Shown one piece after another: positions 36,342 through 47,420 of a stretch of DNA of 64,000 bases. Every line of letters starts with the position of its first letter. The stretch's first letter is position 1. The position numbers and the translations under genes were made by a program. The DNA comes from Trichostrongylus colubriformis (taxonomy: Eukaryota; Nematoda; Chromadorea; Rhabditida; Trichostrongylidae), in contig OZ022257.1 of the NCBI GenBank assembly GCA_963978905.1, forward strand, positions 52,904,873-52,968,872, in the 5' to 3' direction. The notes beneath the pieces are model-generated. The model made no database searches and was not told the DNA's origin. It saw only the letters and a program-made list of their open reading frames with translations.

Positions 36342-37194
36342 TTAATGTCCTCAGGAAGCCATCAGACTTCGCGATTTTGCGATTGCGCGATTCTGTGATT
36401 TGCGGCGTCGCACCTTTGTACGCGATGCTGACACCTTAAGGTTCCGTAATGTAATGCCGCAACTTCGCGTTAGTATCCGCGACACTGTCAAATCGCAGTA
36501 TCGCAAAATCGGCGTAATCGCGAAACTGCGATGTCTGACGGCGTCCTCATAGTCGTTGTAGCCCTCAATTCCACTGCTAGTGCGTGGCGCGCTCCGTCGC
36601 TCCATTACTGACTTGCTAGCAGTGTGCCAACTAGGCGTACCGCTGTTACATCTGGTGGTGGAAAACAAGCCCTCAAAAAAGTGCTGGTCAAAATGTTGAT
36701 CAAAATAAGGATTTTGTCAGAAAACCCATTGTGAAATACATATCAATGAAAAAGTAAACAAAGTCTCTCGGAAACAAGCATTGGCTCCGGCGACAGTGGT
36801 TGGGGCCAAACTGGTGGAGGGCGTTATGGTGAGCTCAGACTCAACTGTAAATTAAGATTTAATATCTGTAAGTCAGCTGTGAGTTATTCCTCACAGTGAA
36901 AACATGCCTCATTTTCACGTAACTAACTTCAGACAAATGCAAAAGGGGAAGCACGGCAGTGGTCAGCTCTTCACTCTTTTCGGCCTCTTTTATAAAGATG
37001 CTCAAGTATAGTTTCAGGTTTACATGTTCCTCATCAGGGCAATTACATACATATGTTCCCCACCAGGGCAAGTATGAGGGATATGTGGGCCCAATTATTG
37101 ATTCTTTTTCCCATATCTAACGAAACTTAATAACTATTATTGATTAAAGTAGCTCTTGCACCGTTGACATCATATATGAGCTACGGGAGCTCAT

Positions 37195-37390
37195 ATGTAC
37201 TCATTCGTGGAAATGGAATTATCCTTTTTGGAGGAGCACCTGGAAATGGATCAGAGTCTCTCTCGGAAAATGTCATTTCTATGGGAAGTCGCGCGAATTA
37301 GTTTAATCAAATCTCTTCATAGAACTCCAGATTTTCCTTCTTATCAGATTTAGTTACTATGAACATTAGGGAATGAGGAGCTAGATGAAA
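37195..37390 (+). repeat. Diverged direct repeat, copy 1
   Basis: Shares an ordered set of blocks with 38560-38765: GAAATGGATCA, TCTCTTCAT-GAACTCC, TTAGTTAC, then GATGAAAATCTAGGAA. A local duplication of the 3' part (GAGGATTTA-GTA-GG through CGTCACTTC) follows to about 37590. Confidence 0.55.
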
Positions 37391-38559
37391 ATCTAGGAAG
37401 CGAGGATTTACGTAAGGGATAACCTCCTCAAGGTTCGTCACTTCGTTAGAGCCGTAGTATTAGCAAGAGACACTGCCAAAGAAGAGCTCATATAACGGAT
37501 TTAGCTAAATCTGGGAAACGAGGATTTATGTAGGGGGCAATCTTCTTAAGATCCGTCACTTCATTGGAGTCTTAGCAAGAGACAGGAACACGAAGCGCTC
37601 GTATAACTATGCTTCACAGTTCGTTATTCACGGAAATAACCAGTTAGCGAGTGCCTCACATAATAAAAATATTCGTAGGGAAGACGTTGCCGGAAACAAG
37701 GCACCTCAGGTGTCGAGGAAAACAGCTGCTTCGGTACGACCTCTCCCACTCTACGGGTACCAATCGCGCCCCTCCCACCACTTTCTGACCTCTACAGTAC
37801 CAGTATCTGTTACCGGACTGAATAATTGCAATGTGTTTGATTGCTGTGGTTCTTACTTGAAGCCTGAAGATATTCATTCACATTTTCTCATCAAAGTTCG
37901 CTGCAAAACACCCTTCCTTCTCATTTGCTTGTTGAAAGTATAAAGGCAAGTGCTCATCGCAGAATTCCGTAGAAACGATCCTCCCCTCCCCCAACTGTCC
38001 AGTCAAATATGATCCCCCGTCGAGGAATCTTCGACTCCAGATGTAATCTGCCCGGAAATCGGGAGCTGTATCAGCTCCCTGCTGACGTGCCGATTAAGCG
38101 TACCGCTGCCACATTCGGTGACAGATTTCAAGACCTTAGAAAAGAGTGCGTAGAACGGAGTAGAGATCTTCACCTTACAATCCATTGTCAAATTCGGCAA
38201 ACTTGTAAACAAAGCTACTGGAAGCCACGCAGTATGTTTGACGCCATATCGACAGGGGCCAATAGCGACCTCAGAATCAAGTGCAAGTTCATTTGTAAGT
38301 TTGTTGGCTAACTGCAAATTATCTATTTTACAACGTAAGATCCTTCAGCTCCTTATAAAATGACGAACATTTTGCTTGGATTTTGCTTGGTCAGGCTCAT
38401 GAAATTCGGGAAGAAACGTCAAGGTGAAGGTCACCTTATCAATAGTAGCCACTTCTAGACAAAGGCAAAAAGGAAAGTGGGCAAGGGCTCTGAATTCTTC
38501 GCACAATATCTGGTTAACATAAGACCATATCCATTCGCTAGAAAAGCATGAGCTTATAT

Positions 38560-38765
38560 AATCATCCGCAATAATGAGATTGTCCTTATAAGAAGAACGC
38601 CCGAAAATGGATCAAAGAATCGCTAAGAAAATGCCTTTTCCATAGAAACTCATTCTTGCAAATTAGATCAATTATCTCTCTTCATGAAACTCCGGATATC
38701 CCTTTATCGGCTTTAGTTACCAAGAACACCTAGGAACGAAGAATCGGGTGAAAATCTAGGAATCG
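38560..38765 (+). repeat. Diverged direct repeat, copy 2
   Basis: Same block order as 37195-37390, including GAAAATGGATCA, TCTCTTCATGAAACTCC, TTAGTTACCA and GTGAAAATCTAGGAATC. The similarity probably extends leftwards (a GACAAA-GCAAAA block near 36935 and 38458). Confidence 0.55.
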
Positions 38766-40170
38766 GGGATATAGGGAAAATATTTTTGTGATCCGAGAGC
38801 ACGCCAGATATCAGCGAGAAACATCTTCAGTGTAGTTCTCAAAAATCAATCTCTACACCTCATTAGAATCGCTCTACAATCATCAGAAATTTTCCTAATT
38901 GCTCATTCCTCTCCACGAGTAATTAGTGATCAGAAAAAGAACTGTTTTAGGGAAGTGTTGCCAAAAAACGAATGAGGTGCGTGTATCAGCAAAGGGCAGT
39001 CTTTATAAAATCAGTAAATTTTTCGACGAATTGGTTTTCTTCGACATCGATGCGTCAGAGATTTAGAGGCACCGATCCTCCCTCCATTCAGTTCCCAGGT
39101 CCTTCTTTGACCCGACCATTTCGGTTGTTGTTTGCAGTACCTTCCTCGCAAGAGGTTGAAAGAGGTGGAGTATCTGCTGACACCAATATGTCAAGGCTGA
39201 TATCTCCACGAATTTGCAAGGTAGTCCAATTGTGACGCAGTCTCGATTTTTCAAACTTGCACAAGATTTCAGATTGTTATAGCGGTATGATGATGGATGA
39301 CTGGGAAAAATACTGGGGTTGTAAAATTACATTTTTATTAAAGAAAAGAGAAATTACCAGGTAAATCAACTTGTATCGTATTTTAAAACAGAGTTTTTAG
39401 TCAGTAGAATCGCAGGGCAGGGAAGAAGAGCATGAGAGAAAGAAGACATAAAAATCACATTGTTGTTCGAACACGCTCTTTCAACAGTCAGGTTCGCGCT
39501 CATCAAATCGGACGAAAAAAAAGCGCTCGCAGTCAGAGGAAACTGAAAAACAACACATCATACCGCTACTTCTCATCGATCACTACTCGAAAAACTTTTG
39601 ATTTACCTACAGAATAATTGATTCGAAGAATCGTCTGTTTCTAATTCACAGAAATTTTTTTATAAACGCAGAAGAACAACGTGACAAAGAGTTGTAAATA
39701 TTCCTGGCATGCAACACTCTTCCACTCTCGTTCGATACTGTGCAAGACCGGTTCCAAGGTGTTCATCCGAAGCCTGGCAGTAAATGATCAGATGGCATTT
39801 GCGAGAGGCTGGTCAGGCTTGATTTCGTTAAACATTTTCAGAAAATACGACCCTCGGAAAGCTTCCGTGGTTATCTGTTCTTATACTCAGGGCGTATCTC
39901 AAAAAATGGTGTCGTCACTTGTACTTAGTACAAAGTATATTTATCGATTAGCGGACTCTTTTGGTTGCTATCACATAGTTATTTGCGTCACATGGTCGCG
40001 TGTACGTATCTAATATCGTTGCTTTGCTGGAGGACTGTGGCACGCGCGGAACGAAAAGACGTCTACTTGCTCGGAATACTATTGAAATTAATAATGAAAT
40101 TCGTTCGGAAGATTGAGGACGGAGAAACAAAGACGCATCGCTACCTAGAGTTTGACCACTTCGTTCTATA

Positions 40171-40506
40171 TGAAGGCACACTTCGCGGTAATGAGATGGG
40201 TCGACTCACCTTCATTCAATGACCTCAATGAACATTGGACCCAGGGGTACTAGTCAGACTGCACTTTTTTCACGTCATCCCGGTGCGCTATTACGGCGCT
40301 ACACTGCTCGAAGCCACTCCGACGCCCCCACTGAGCTACTTGGTCAATCGAGCAAAATGGGCATCGTCGGAGTGTGTTCGAGCAAGTTTAGTGCCATGAT
40401 AGCGCACCGTGGTGACGCAAAAAAGTCAACCTGACTAATAACCCAATGGTACACTATCCAATAATTTAGATCGACCCATCAGATTATCGCGAAATGTGTC
40501 TTCAAA
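40171..40506. repeat. Foldback MITE, CGGCGCTACAC family copy 2
   Basis: Same arms as 36004-36341: GGCACACTTCGCGGTAAT at the left, GACCCATCAGATTATCGCGA at the right, and the inner ATTACGGCGCTACAC block. Four kilobases from copy 1 and just downstream of the Rho-like gene. Confidence 0.7.
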
Positions 40507-40587
40507 GTTGTAAGGCATCCCATCCTTTGGAGAGAAATGTTCATCAAATTTCCGATTTGAACTTGTGTGTGATCTGTTCGCATTCTA

Positions 40588-41133
40588 TTAGGCAACCAAA
40601 AAAGTTCGTGCGACTGTTTCTAATTGATTATTTCTATGCAATGTACCAAAAAACTGATTGTGGTAGGAGGGTGACATTGCATATGCTTTGAAGCTTGTTT
40701 TACGCAGACTCATTCACTGTGTCTCAAAAGTTTAAGTAGTGCGTTTTAAGTTTAAAATTTTCAAGTGAAGTACGGCTTTTCCAGTGAGATAATTCGCGCC
40801 TGCTTACTATACGAGTTTAACTTGGCACCAAAGCTGCAGAAGCTTGTCTAAGATAAGCGCTGCTTCTGGGGAAGGCACCATAGCGGAACGGACGGTCCAG
40901 AAGTGGTTTAAAAAAATCTTCCTTTGGAAACTCAATAGACACAGCCACACTCCACTCAAAAATTTTAAACTTGAAACGCACTACTTAAACTTATGAGACA
41001 CACTTAATGACTCCGCATAAAACAAGCTTCAAAGTACATGCAATGTCACCCTCCTACCACAATCACTTTTTTCGATACATTGCATAGAACAATCAATTAG
41101 AAAAAAACCGCACGAATTTTTCTGGTTGCCTGA
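40588..41133. mobile_element. Foldback element with a mariner fragment in its centre
   Basis: The outer ends TTAGGCAACCAAAAAAGTTC and GAATTTTTCTGGTTGCCTGA are inverted and flanked by TA (40586-40587 and 41134-41135). The arms are about 130 bp. The middle, about 40718-41003, has its own inverted ends (TGTGTCTCAAAAGTTTAAGT and its complement). On the plus strand it holds a mariner-like N-terminal piece with RACLLYEFNLAPK, then GEGTIAERTVQKWFKK (helix-turn-helix region). No catalytic residues remain. Confidence 0.75.
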
Positions 41134-41185
41134 TATTTTCCTTAAGTGTAAATGTGAGAATTCGGATCAGAACGAAATTACAATG

Positions 41186-41191
41186 TTTATT
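41186..41191 (-). terminator. Poly(A) signal of the Rho-like gene
   Basis: AATAAA on the minus strand, 23 nt past the TAG stop at 41214. It implies a very short 3' UTR, which ends close to the foldback terminus at 41133. Confidence 0.6.
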
Positions 41192-41213
41192 ACATAAAGT
41201 ATCCTTTCGACGT

Positions 41214-44200
41214 CTACTGAGTGATGCAGCTTAACTTTCGCTCACTTGGCATCTGTACAGTGGCGGACATCCTACGTCGGTAACCACGTAGTTGTTCAAG
41301 AGCATAATTGTAACCAATTTCAAATGCTTCTTCGAACACTTCGTCCAAACCTTCCTGCAAATATGGACATTAACTAGAGGAATTAACCACATCCTGATGA
41401 TGTGAGCATGAGGAGCTCATGTGGCCCCGTGAACGCTACATATTTATATGGGCGCTTGGGAATCCGAGAAGTCAGGAGTAGTGTGACCCTGGCTGCACCA
41501 GCTTCTCCGTGCTATCCCCGCACACCAATGAGCGTAGTTATTTATTTTTGCTACTCTAGGCACTTCCCCTTTTTAGAGAGAAAGACTTGAAACAGGAGGC
41601 CAAATCTCTCCGCTCCTTTTGTAATTGAGGGAGAGGCGTTTCGAAAGGGAAGAATAAAGGGTATGTCGTGGTGGCTCAAAATTGAGCAGTCCTAGATATC
41701 CCGTAGCCATTCCCATACTCTAAGATGCTCTCCTCATTACTCATCAGTTTGGAATGCAAATCATACAGCATGCAAATTATCAGCACATTATTATTATTTC
41801 ATAGCTCTTATATATCATTTAGTAATATGCAATTACTAATCGTTTATATATAGCTACATATAAACATATCTACACATGAATATGAATAGGTATAATTGAT
41901 TGGAGGCGTACATAATTAGACAGACGTGGTCAACAAGAAAACCCCCGTACCCCAGCCATCCATTTATAAATCTATGCCTCCATGGCAATCCCTAAATGAA
42001 TGAAAAACCTGGACCCACATTTGTTACAAGAGTGCTGGCTTATGAGCAAAAACCTGGGTCTCCTACGGAACTCGAGCCGGTACTTAATGAGCATATTGGT
42101 GGTCGAGGGGGCGGAGTCTCAGAGTAAATGTTCGCGCCATTGTGCGGCGAGCTCGGAGGCGCTGAGTGGGATACGTACCGTTCAGCTCCCGCTACATATG
42201 CATATTCGGCCGTGGCGCACGACGGGCCGGGCATTTACTAAAAGGCTCCGCTCTTCCGGTCCGCTTTGGGGACGTGAATCTTAGCCGGATTATCGTTTTT
42301 CAAGTGGAACTTGCATGCAACCCTTTATGAGCAAGAGCAACATGAATATATGGGTGATAGAAAACTCATATTTCCGTGAACGATACCATCAAGTATGCCA
42401 TGAGAATGAGTCCTATTCATTTTCTGTGATATTTTGTGTTAACGGGAAGTATTGAATATACTGGCAAGGTCCTCTTGTGCTGACCAAAATTTGTGAGATC
42501 TATGAGAAAAACGCTCCTCTTTGTCCTATTACTATTAACTAGTGACGAGCGGTATTACTAGTGTTGACAGTGCAGTGAAAGATGGTCTACTGACGAAAGC
42601 TGTCGACCGAGAACGATCATTATATTTTGTATTGCTACCCTGCCTTCGAAGGCTACATCCTAAATCGTGAATTACAAAACAAAAGAACAGTAACCTTATG
42701 AAGAATAGGCGTCCACCAAATGCGACAGACTTTACCCATTTCCATCTCGAATACCCATCGTTAATTCTTTACCCGATGCTCGGTCCTCTCTACTGGCCTA
42801 CCATTCGTCCAACAGGCTCTAATAAAAACCCACAAGACCTACCTCGTTGATCAGCGCCTCAACAGGTGATAGAAATTTTAGTTTTTTCTATTGTGCACAA
42901 ACACATCATTTCGCAGTTTCTTCTAAAATCCTCCATAATTATTTTACAACGTGAAAAGGGATCCGTGCAATGGAAGAAACCTTATTGGAAGGGTGATCTT
43001 CGTGAAAGTTAATGAGAAAGTCCTTTATAATATAAATATTTGTATGCCTATATAAATAGGCGCTCAAGGCAGATTTCAGTAAACTGCCTAGATCTGAGAT
43101 GGTTGTCTTCTGAAATGAATCCTCAGAATTTATGAGAAATGAATTTGGGAGCATGGGTAAAGATCTGGGTAAAGCTCAGCAGAACCTAGGATGAACTCAA
43201 GTCTTGCTTATAGTTGTATCAAATTCACTCTTCATCTAAAAACTAGACTCACCCCTGTCACCTCAGAGCACTCGAGATATTTGCTGGCACCAATCCGTTT
43301 CGCATACGATTCGGCTTTATTCAGCGGTAACGGCAAGTACTTCATTTGACCGCAACCATAGTTTTCCACAAGCATTGAGAGACGTTTGTCAATTTGAGTG
43401 CCAACGAGCACGAATGGTACACCGCGAATTTGTTCGGCTACTGCGTTGAAGATCTGTCATGACGTATTATAAGTACACTCTTATTGAAATGGCTGACACA
43501 CCGTTCTTTTCGGAATGAGCACGGCTCTTATTACGTAAATGCTCGTGTAGAGATTGTGGGTGTGTGGCCTTATGTAAGGATTTCGCACTGCGAGGTGTCG
43601 CAAGCGGAGCAATGCGGACGAGGTAAAGGTGCCATATTGGTAATCCCTTCAAGACCCAAACTACGACGCGCATAGTTCGCACACGCTGCGTCGCACGCTG
43701 CTTGTCGTTGTGCGAAATCCTGATAAGGGTACACATGCAGAGCTTGTTGCAGGAAGTTTTCTCAGAACAAAATTCAACTCACCAGCTGAACCGTTTCTTC
43801 CGCACTAGTTTGTCTTGCAACGGATAAGCAGAGAAGAAATATGTGCGGTTCATCGAAGCCTCGATCGGTATGGTCCATAGAAACGACTTTGAAAATGCAC
43901 TTACGGCCATTGAATGCGGTAATGAGCTTCCTTTCCTAAAATAATTCAAGCCGTGTAAATGATCTGTATAGATATTCTACTTTAATAGATGAAGTTGAGC
44001 TATTGTATTGTCTTGAATTTACGATCAGTGATCTACAAGATCGGCACTATAAGGAGATCATTTGTGGTGTTCCTTGAAGCTTATGTGTTTTCTGTGGCAA
44101 GTGTGGGTTGAAAGTCGACAACTTTTTATCACTGCATTTCAATTACAAAACGTCACTGATTCTTCGTTTTATTAATATGAGTGTATATGTATTGAAGGAG

Positions 44201-45331
44201 CATTTCTCGATGTTATGCAATCAGTATGGACGGAGTATAACAGGCCTCAACTATCGCTTTGATGGCCGAGATAACCATCGCCCGTGATTTTTTGTGCACG
44301 TACCCTTGTTTTCAGCATTTTAAGAGCCACGAGGTTATCACGATATCCGTTTTATGAACAAAACCTTAGACCAGTCTCTATGCTTCCACGTGGAATGTCC
44401 TTACTGATTATATTACCGAACAATATCTGAAAGATAATGATCCCAAATTGGTCACTTTCATCATGATCCTGCATCATTGCAGCAACAAGAATTACCTCAA
44501 TAGCTACCCTGTACGATTCTGATCTCATAAAGCTGCTAGCGTGTTTCGGCTAGTGGACCGTCTAGTCGCAATGTTTTCATTGCTGCTATTTGGTTCCCCA
44601 TTTCCTCCCATGAGTCGACTGCACGTGAATATTATTACGGGCTACCTCCGAGTAATCTTCTGCCGTTCCTGATAAGTTGAACTGGGTTTTGTTCTCCGCC
44701 AGAACCATTTTCGTTTTCGTTTAATACGATGACACTTCCAGAACAAAAACCATATTTTGGGCTATTTAAGGAAACTTTTAGCCCATTTTACTTTTGGGGC
44801 ATGTCTAGGAGTAAGTACAATGTTTTGCGGCTTCCACTGGAAGCCATTATGCTATTTTTGCGCGATCTAACTCGACACATATTTACAGGCCATCACCTCT
44901 GTCCGGCTCCTCGAGATGTGCCCGTTGTTTCAGTGGCCATGCTTGGATCATCATTTTGCAGGAATGATTCCAGAATTATTGAAAAATAGTTGAAAAATGA
45001 AAGTAGATGCTGATTCAGTGGAGCGACTTTTCAGTAAAGAACGCATGATTATATTGGAATCAATTTCAAATATGTTGCAGTAGCTGACAGTCAGCAGCTG
45101 ATTAGAAGAATTACTGCAAAACAGGAACATAAGAAATGTCCGAGAACATGCCGTCTCTGACTACAACTCACAAAAATGAAACCTGATAAAAATTACCTGC
45201 TTATTATATTGTACTCCATTGAATTTGGCATACTTCTCCATCATCATTGTCATAACGGACTCATCATCACCGATCACAACTCCCCGAACAAGTTCAACAT
45301 CCGATAAAATCGACATTTTCCTTGAATCCAT
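41214..45331 (-). CDS. Rho/CDC42-like predicted pseudoGTPase with CAAX box, 4 exons, 209 aa
   Basis: Exons in transcript order: 45331-45197, 43935-43783, 43453-43253, 41354-41214. All have GT/AG introns and every junction is phase 0. Rho-family membership is shown by VPFVLVGTQIDKR (G4, TQID at 115-118), ASKYLECSEVTGEGLDEVF (G5 region, C158) and the C-terminal CITQ (206-209), a CAAX prenylation box. The usual length is about 190 residues. The nucleotide-handling motifs are broken. The P-loop GDGAVGKT is replaced by GDDESVMT (21-28), so lysine is absent. Switch I has no recognisable T35. DTAGQE is replaced by SMDHTDRGFDE (64-74), removing Q61 and shortening switch II. It therefore probably cannot bind or hydrolyse GTP in the normal way, yet should still reach membranes. 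Role unknown; a scaffold or decoy for Rho effectors is inference. Intact splicing and frame argue against a decayed pseudogene. Confidence 0.85.
42000..42391. repeat. Degenerate MITE/SINE material in Rho-like gene intron 3
   Basis: The right part resembles the GCATGCAA-family foldback end: CTTGCATGCAACCCTTTATG, then TTTCCGTGAACGATACC near 42390. The left part contains GAACTCGAGCC and AAAACCTGGGTCTCC, resembling the 3' half of the SINE on the minus strand. Boundaries are unclear. Confidence 0.4.
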
Positions 45332-45358
45332 GATGCCAAAGCCTCGTTAGGCAAAGAT

Positions 45359-45366
45359 CTGGAAAA
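45359..45366 (-). promoter_or_regulatory. Candidate spliced-leader trans-splice acceptor
   Basis: On the minus strand TTTTCCAG lies 27 nt upstream of the Rho-like gene's ATG (45331), and no upstream exon is visible. This is consistent with SL trans-splicing. Confidence 0.5.
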
Positions 45367-45631
45367 CGAGAATGCTTCAGGAAATTACAGTACCCGCAGA
45401 TACTTACAGTATAGATCGCCACTGTAATTACAGTACTATCCCACGGTGAAGATGGTACAGAAATATGAACTGACTGGAAGAAGCGATAAGCGATGCTTCA
45501 AGAGAAAAGGGAGACTAGTGGAATAGCTGCTCCCTTTCCGGGATTTACTCTCATGGCAGCTTATCTGCTAGTTGTGCGAACGAATGGACTTTTCTTTGGC
45601 CTGTGGAAACCCATCAGGTTTCTTCCCCCCT

Positions 45632-45642
45632 CCCCCCCCCCC
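45632..45642. repeat. Poly-C tract (11 C)
   Basis: Eleven C, next to a further run of six C separated by one T (45625-45630), about 300 bp upstream of the Rho-like gene. Confidence 0.9.
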
Positions 45643-45960
45643 TCCCTTAGGTAAACGTCGCTCACACCTACTGCGCGTCGAGTGATACATAAGGGGATAA
45701 TGTCTGAAGTGGATATTTATACTCCACGACAGCCCTATGATCTCATCAAAGCGGAAGGAACGAATTACTCTATCGCCCACATGCAGTTATGAGTAAAACG
45801 GATTACCTCATATGACGCGGGCTTACATAACAAGGTCTGGTTAGAGCAATCTCGCGACTTATTCCAGTCCCGAGGAACATTCTTATAATGATGAAAGATA
45901 ACTACTAACCATAAGAAAAAGTAAAAACCTCCGCATAGATAATGTTCATGTCCCATTCCT

Positions 45961-46386
45961 TTCAGAGGAATAGTGCATGGAAAAACGAGTTTTTGTACTG
46001 CTTATATTTATGCTGTATTTGCTTAATAAGAGCCGCGTGCAAAGTTTCACGCAAAGAGTGAAAACCCGGCAAAGATACAGCTACTCAAAGTGGTGGCCGA
46101 GGAAGCGGGATTTTCGGACAAAAGCGCGCCCCGTCGTCAGCGGCGGTAGGACACGCATGAGGGTGAGGGGAAAATGTGAACAGTCCTACTATTTGCCTGC
46201 AACACGGCGCATGACAGGACAGGGCACTTACCTTTGAGCCGCGCCCCCTCGGCCGCCACTTCGATGAGCTGCATCTTTGTAAGATTCCCACTTCTTCAGA
46301 AACTTTGCATGCGGCCTTTATCAAGCAGGTACAACATAAATACATGCGTAAAAGACAAACGCATTTTTCCGTGTAAGATTCCTTTG
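45961..46386. repeat. Foldback MITE, GCCGCATGCAAAG family copy 2
   Basis: Inverted arms of about 95-130 bp: TAATAAGAGCCGCGTGCAAA then GTTTCACGC at the left, CAGAAACTTTGCATGCGGCC at the right. The arms continue inward through GTGGTGGCCGAGG / CCTCGGCCGCCAC. The outer ends resemble AGAGGAAT...CATGGAAAAA and TTTTTCCGTGTAAGATTCCT. Confidence 0.75.
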
Positions 46387-47292
46387 AGGATATGCAACGA
46401 ACCTAGAGCTCGAATGCACCTCTTGTACTTGGAGAACTCTGAATAGAATATCTTCAGTTAATGAGCCTACTCAATGAAGTGTAAATTAATGAATCTTAAG
46501 TTAATCTACTGGGAGGCTGGGCAAGAGGGCGACACTTTCGGGGTTGGAATACGGCAGTGCTTCTGTCTTTGTGATATCGTAGAAACTAAATGAGTATGTA
46601 GTTAAACTGAAAAGAGAAATATATGAACAAGTATCAAATAACAAAAAATGAATGGCAAAAATGTTTATGGAGAATAAGAGATGCGCAGCGCTTTTCTTGA
46701 TGTATTACTTTCAGGTTTTATTGCCCACGAAACCTCCATCCCTTGCTCAGAAATGGCGTGTATTGCATTTCAGTCAAGCAGTCAGTCAGACATTATGACT
46801 AGCCTCAAGCAATTGAGGGAAAACCGCTAAAGAGACCTATAAGGCTCCTTAAAAGGGTGAGCGCATAAGCTGGAATGACTAGGGTTCAAGTGCGAACGAA
46901 CTTTCGTAAAAATACATACTTGACATGGAACTGAATGGCACTTGATTGTCTCCCGAAAACCTTATTTAGTCTAGGACATCCTCCCGTTCCCGGAAGGGCA
47001 ATCACTCTGTGTCGCCTACGAGAGCATAAAATTCGCGGAAAGAATTCATAACCGAAGAGAGCAATATGCGCGAATACAAATAGGTTTCGATAGAATATTT
47101 GCCTATTGTATGTATTCGTAGACACTGCTTATTTTTATCGTGAAATAAGCTAGTATATTGATGCATTGATCATAATTAGACTTAATAAAATAAAGTGGAG
47201 AATTCGTTTAGCTCGTAGGAAGAATAATAACTTCCCAAATTTTAAAAAAATAGTTGGTTTCTGACAATGCTTTTGAGTTACCATTTGAGTTT

Positions 47293-47420
47293 GAGTTACC
47301 AGTCACCTCTTGAGGGTAGCAGGTGATAACTGTCATCTGTGCCACATGTAAACTATGAGTTACCAGTCACCTCTTGAGGGTAGCAGGTGATAACTGTCAT
47401 CTGTGCCACATGTAAACTAT
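47293..47420 (+). repeat. Perfect 64-bp tandem duplication
   Basis: The unit beginning GAGTTACCAGTCACCTCTTG (47293-47356) is repeated without a mismatch at 47357-47420. The lack of divergence suggests a recent event or an assembly artefact. Confidence 0.95.

Larger units (their letters stand above)
36342..40170. other. No supported gene; diverged direct repeats
   Basis: About 3.8 kb. It contains a CGCGATTTTGCGAT-rich patch (36360-36540) and two diverged direct repeats (37195-37390 and 38560-38765). Open frames here (for example 38009-38311 and 39681-40013) show no family motif and no reliable splice context. Confidence 0.4.
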
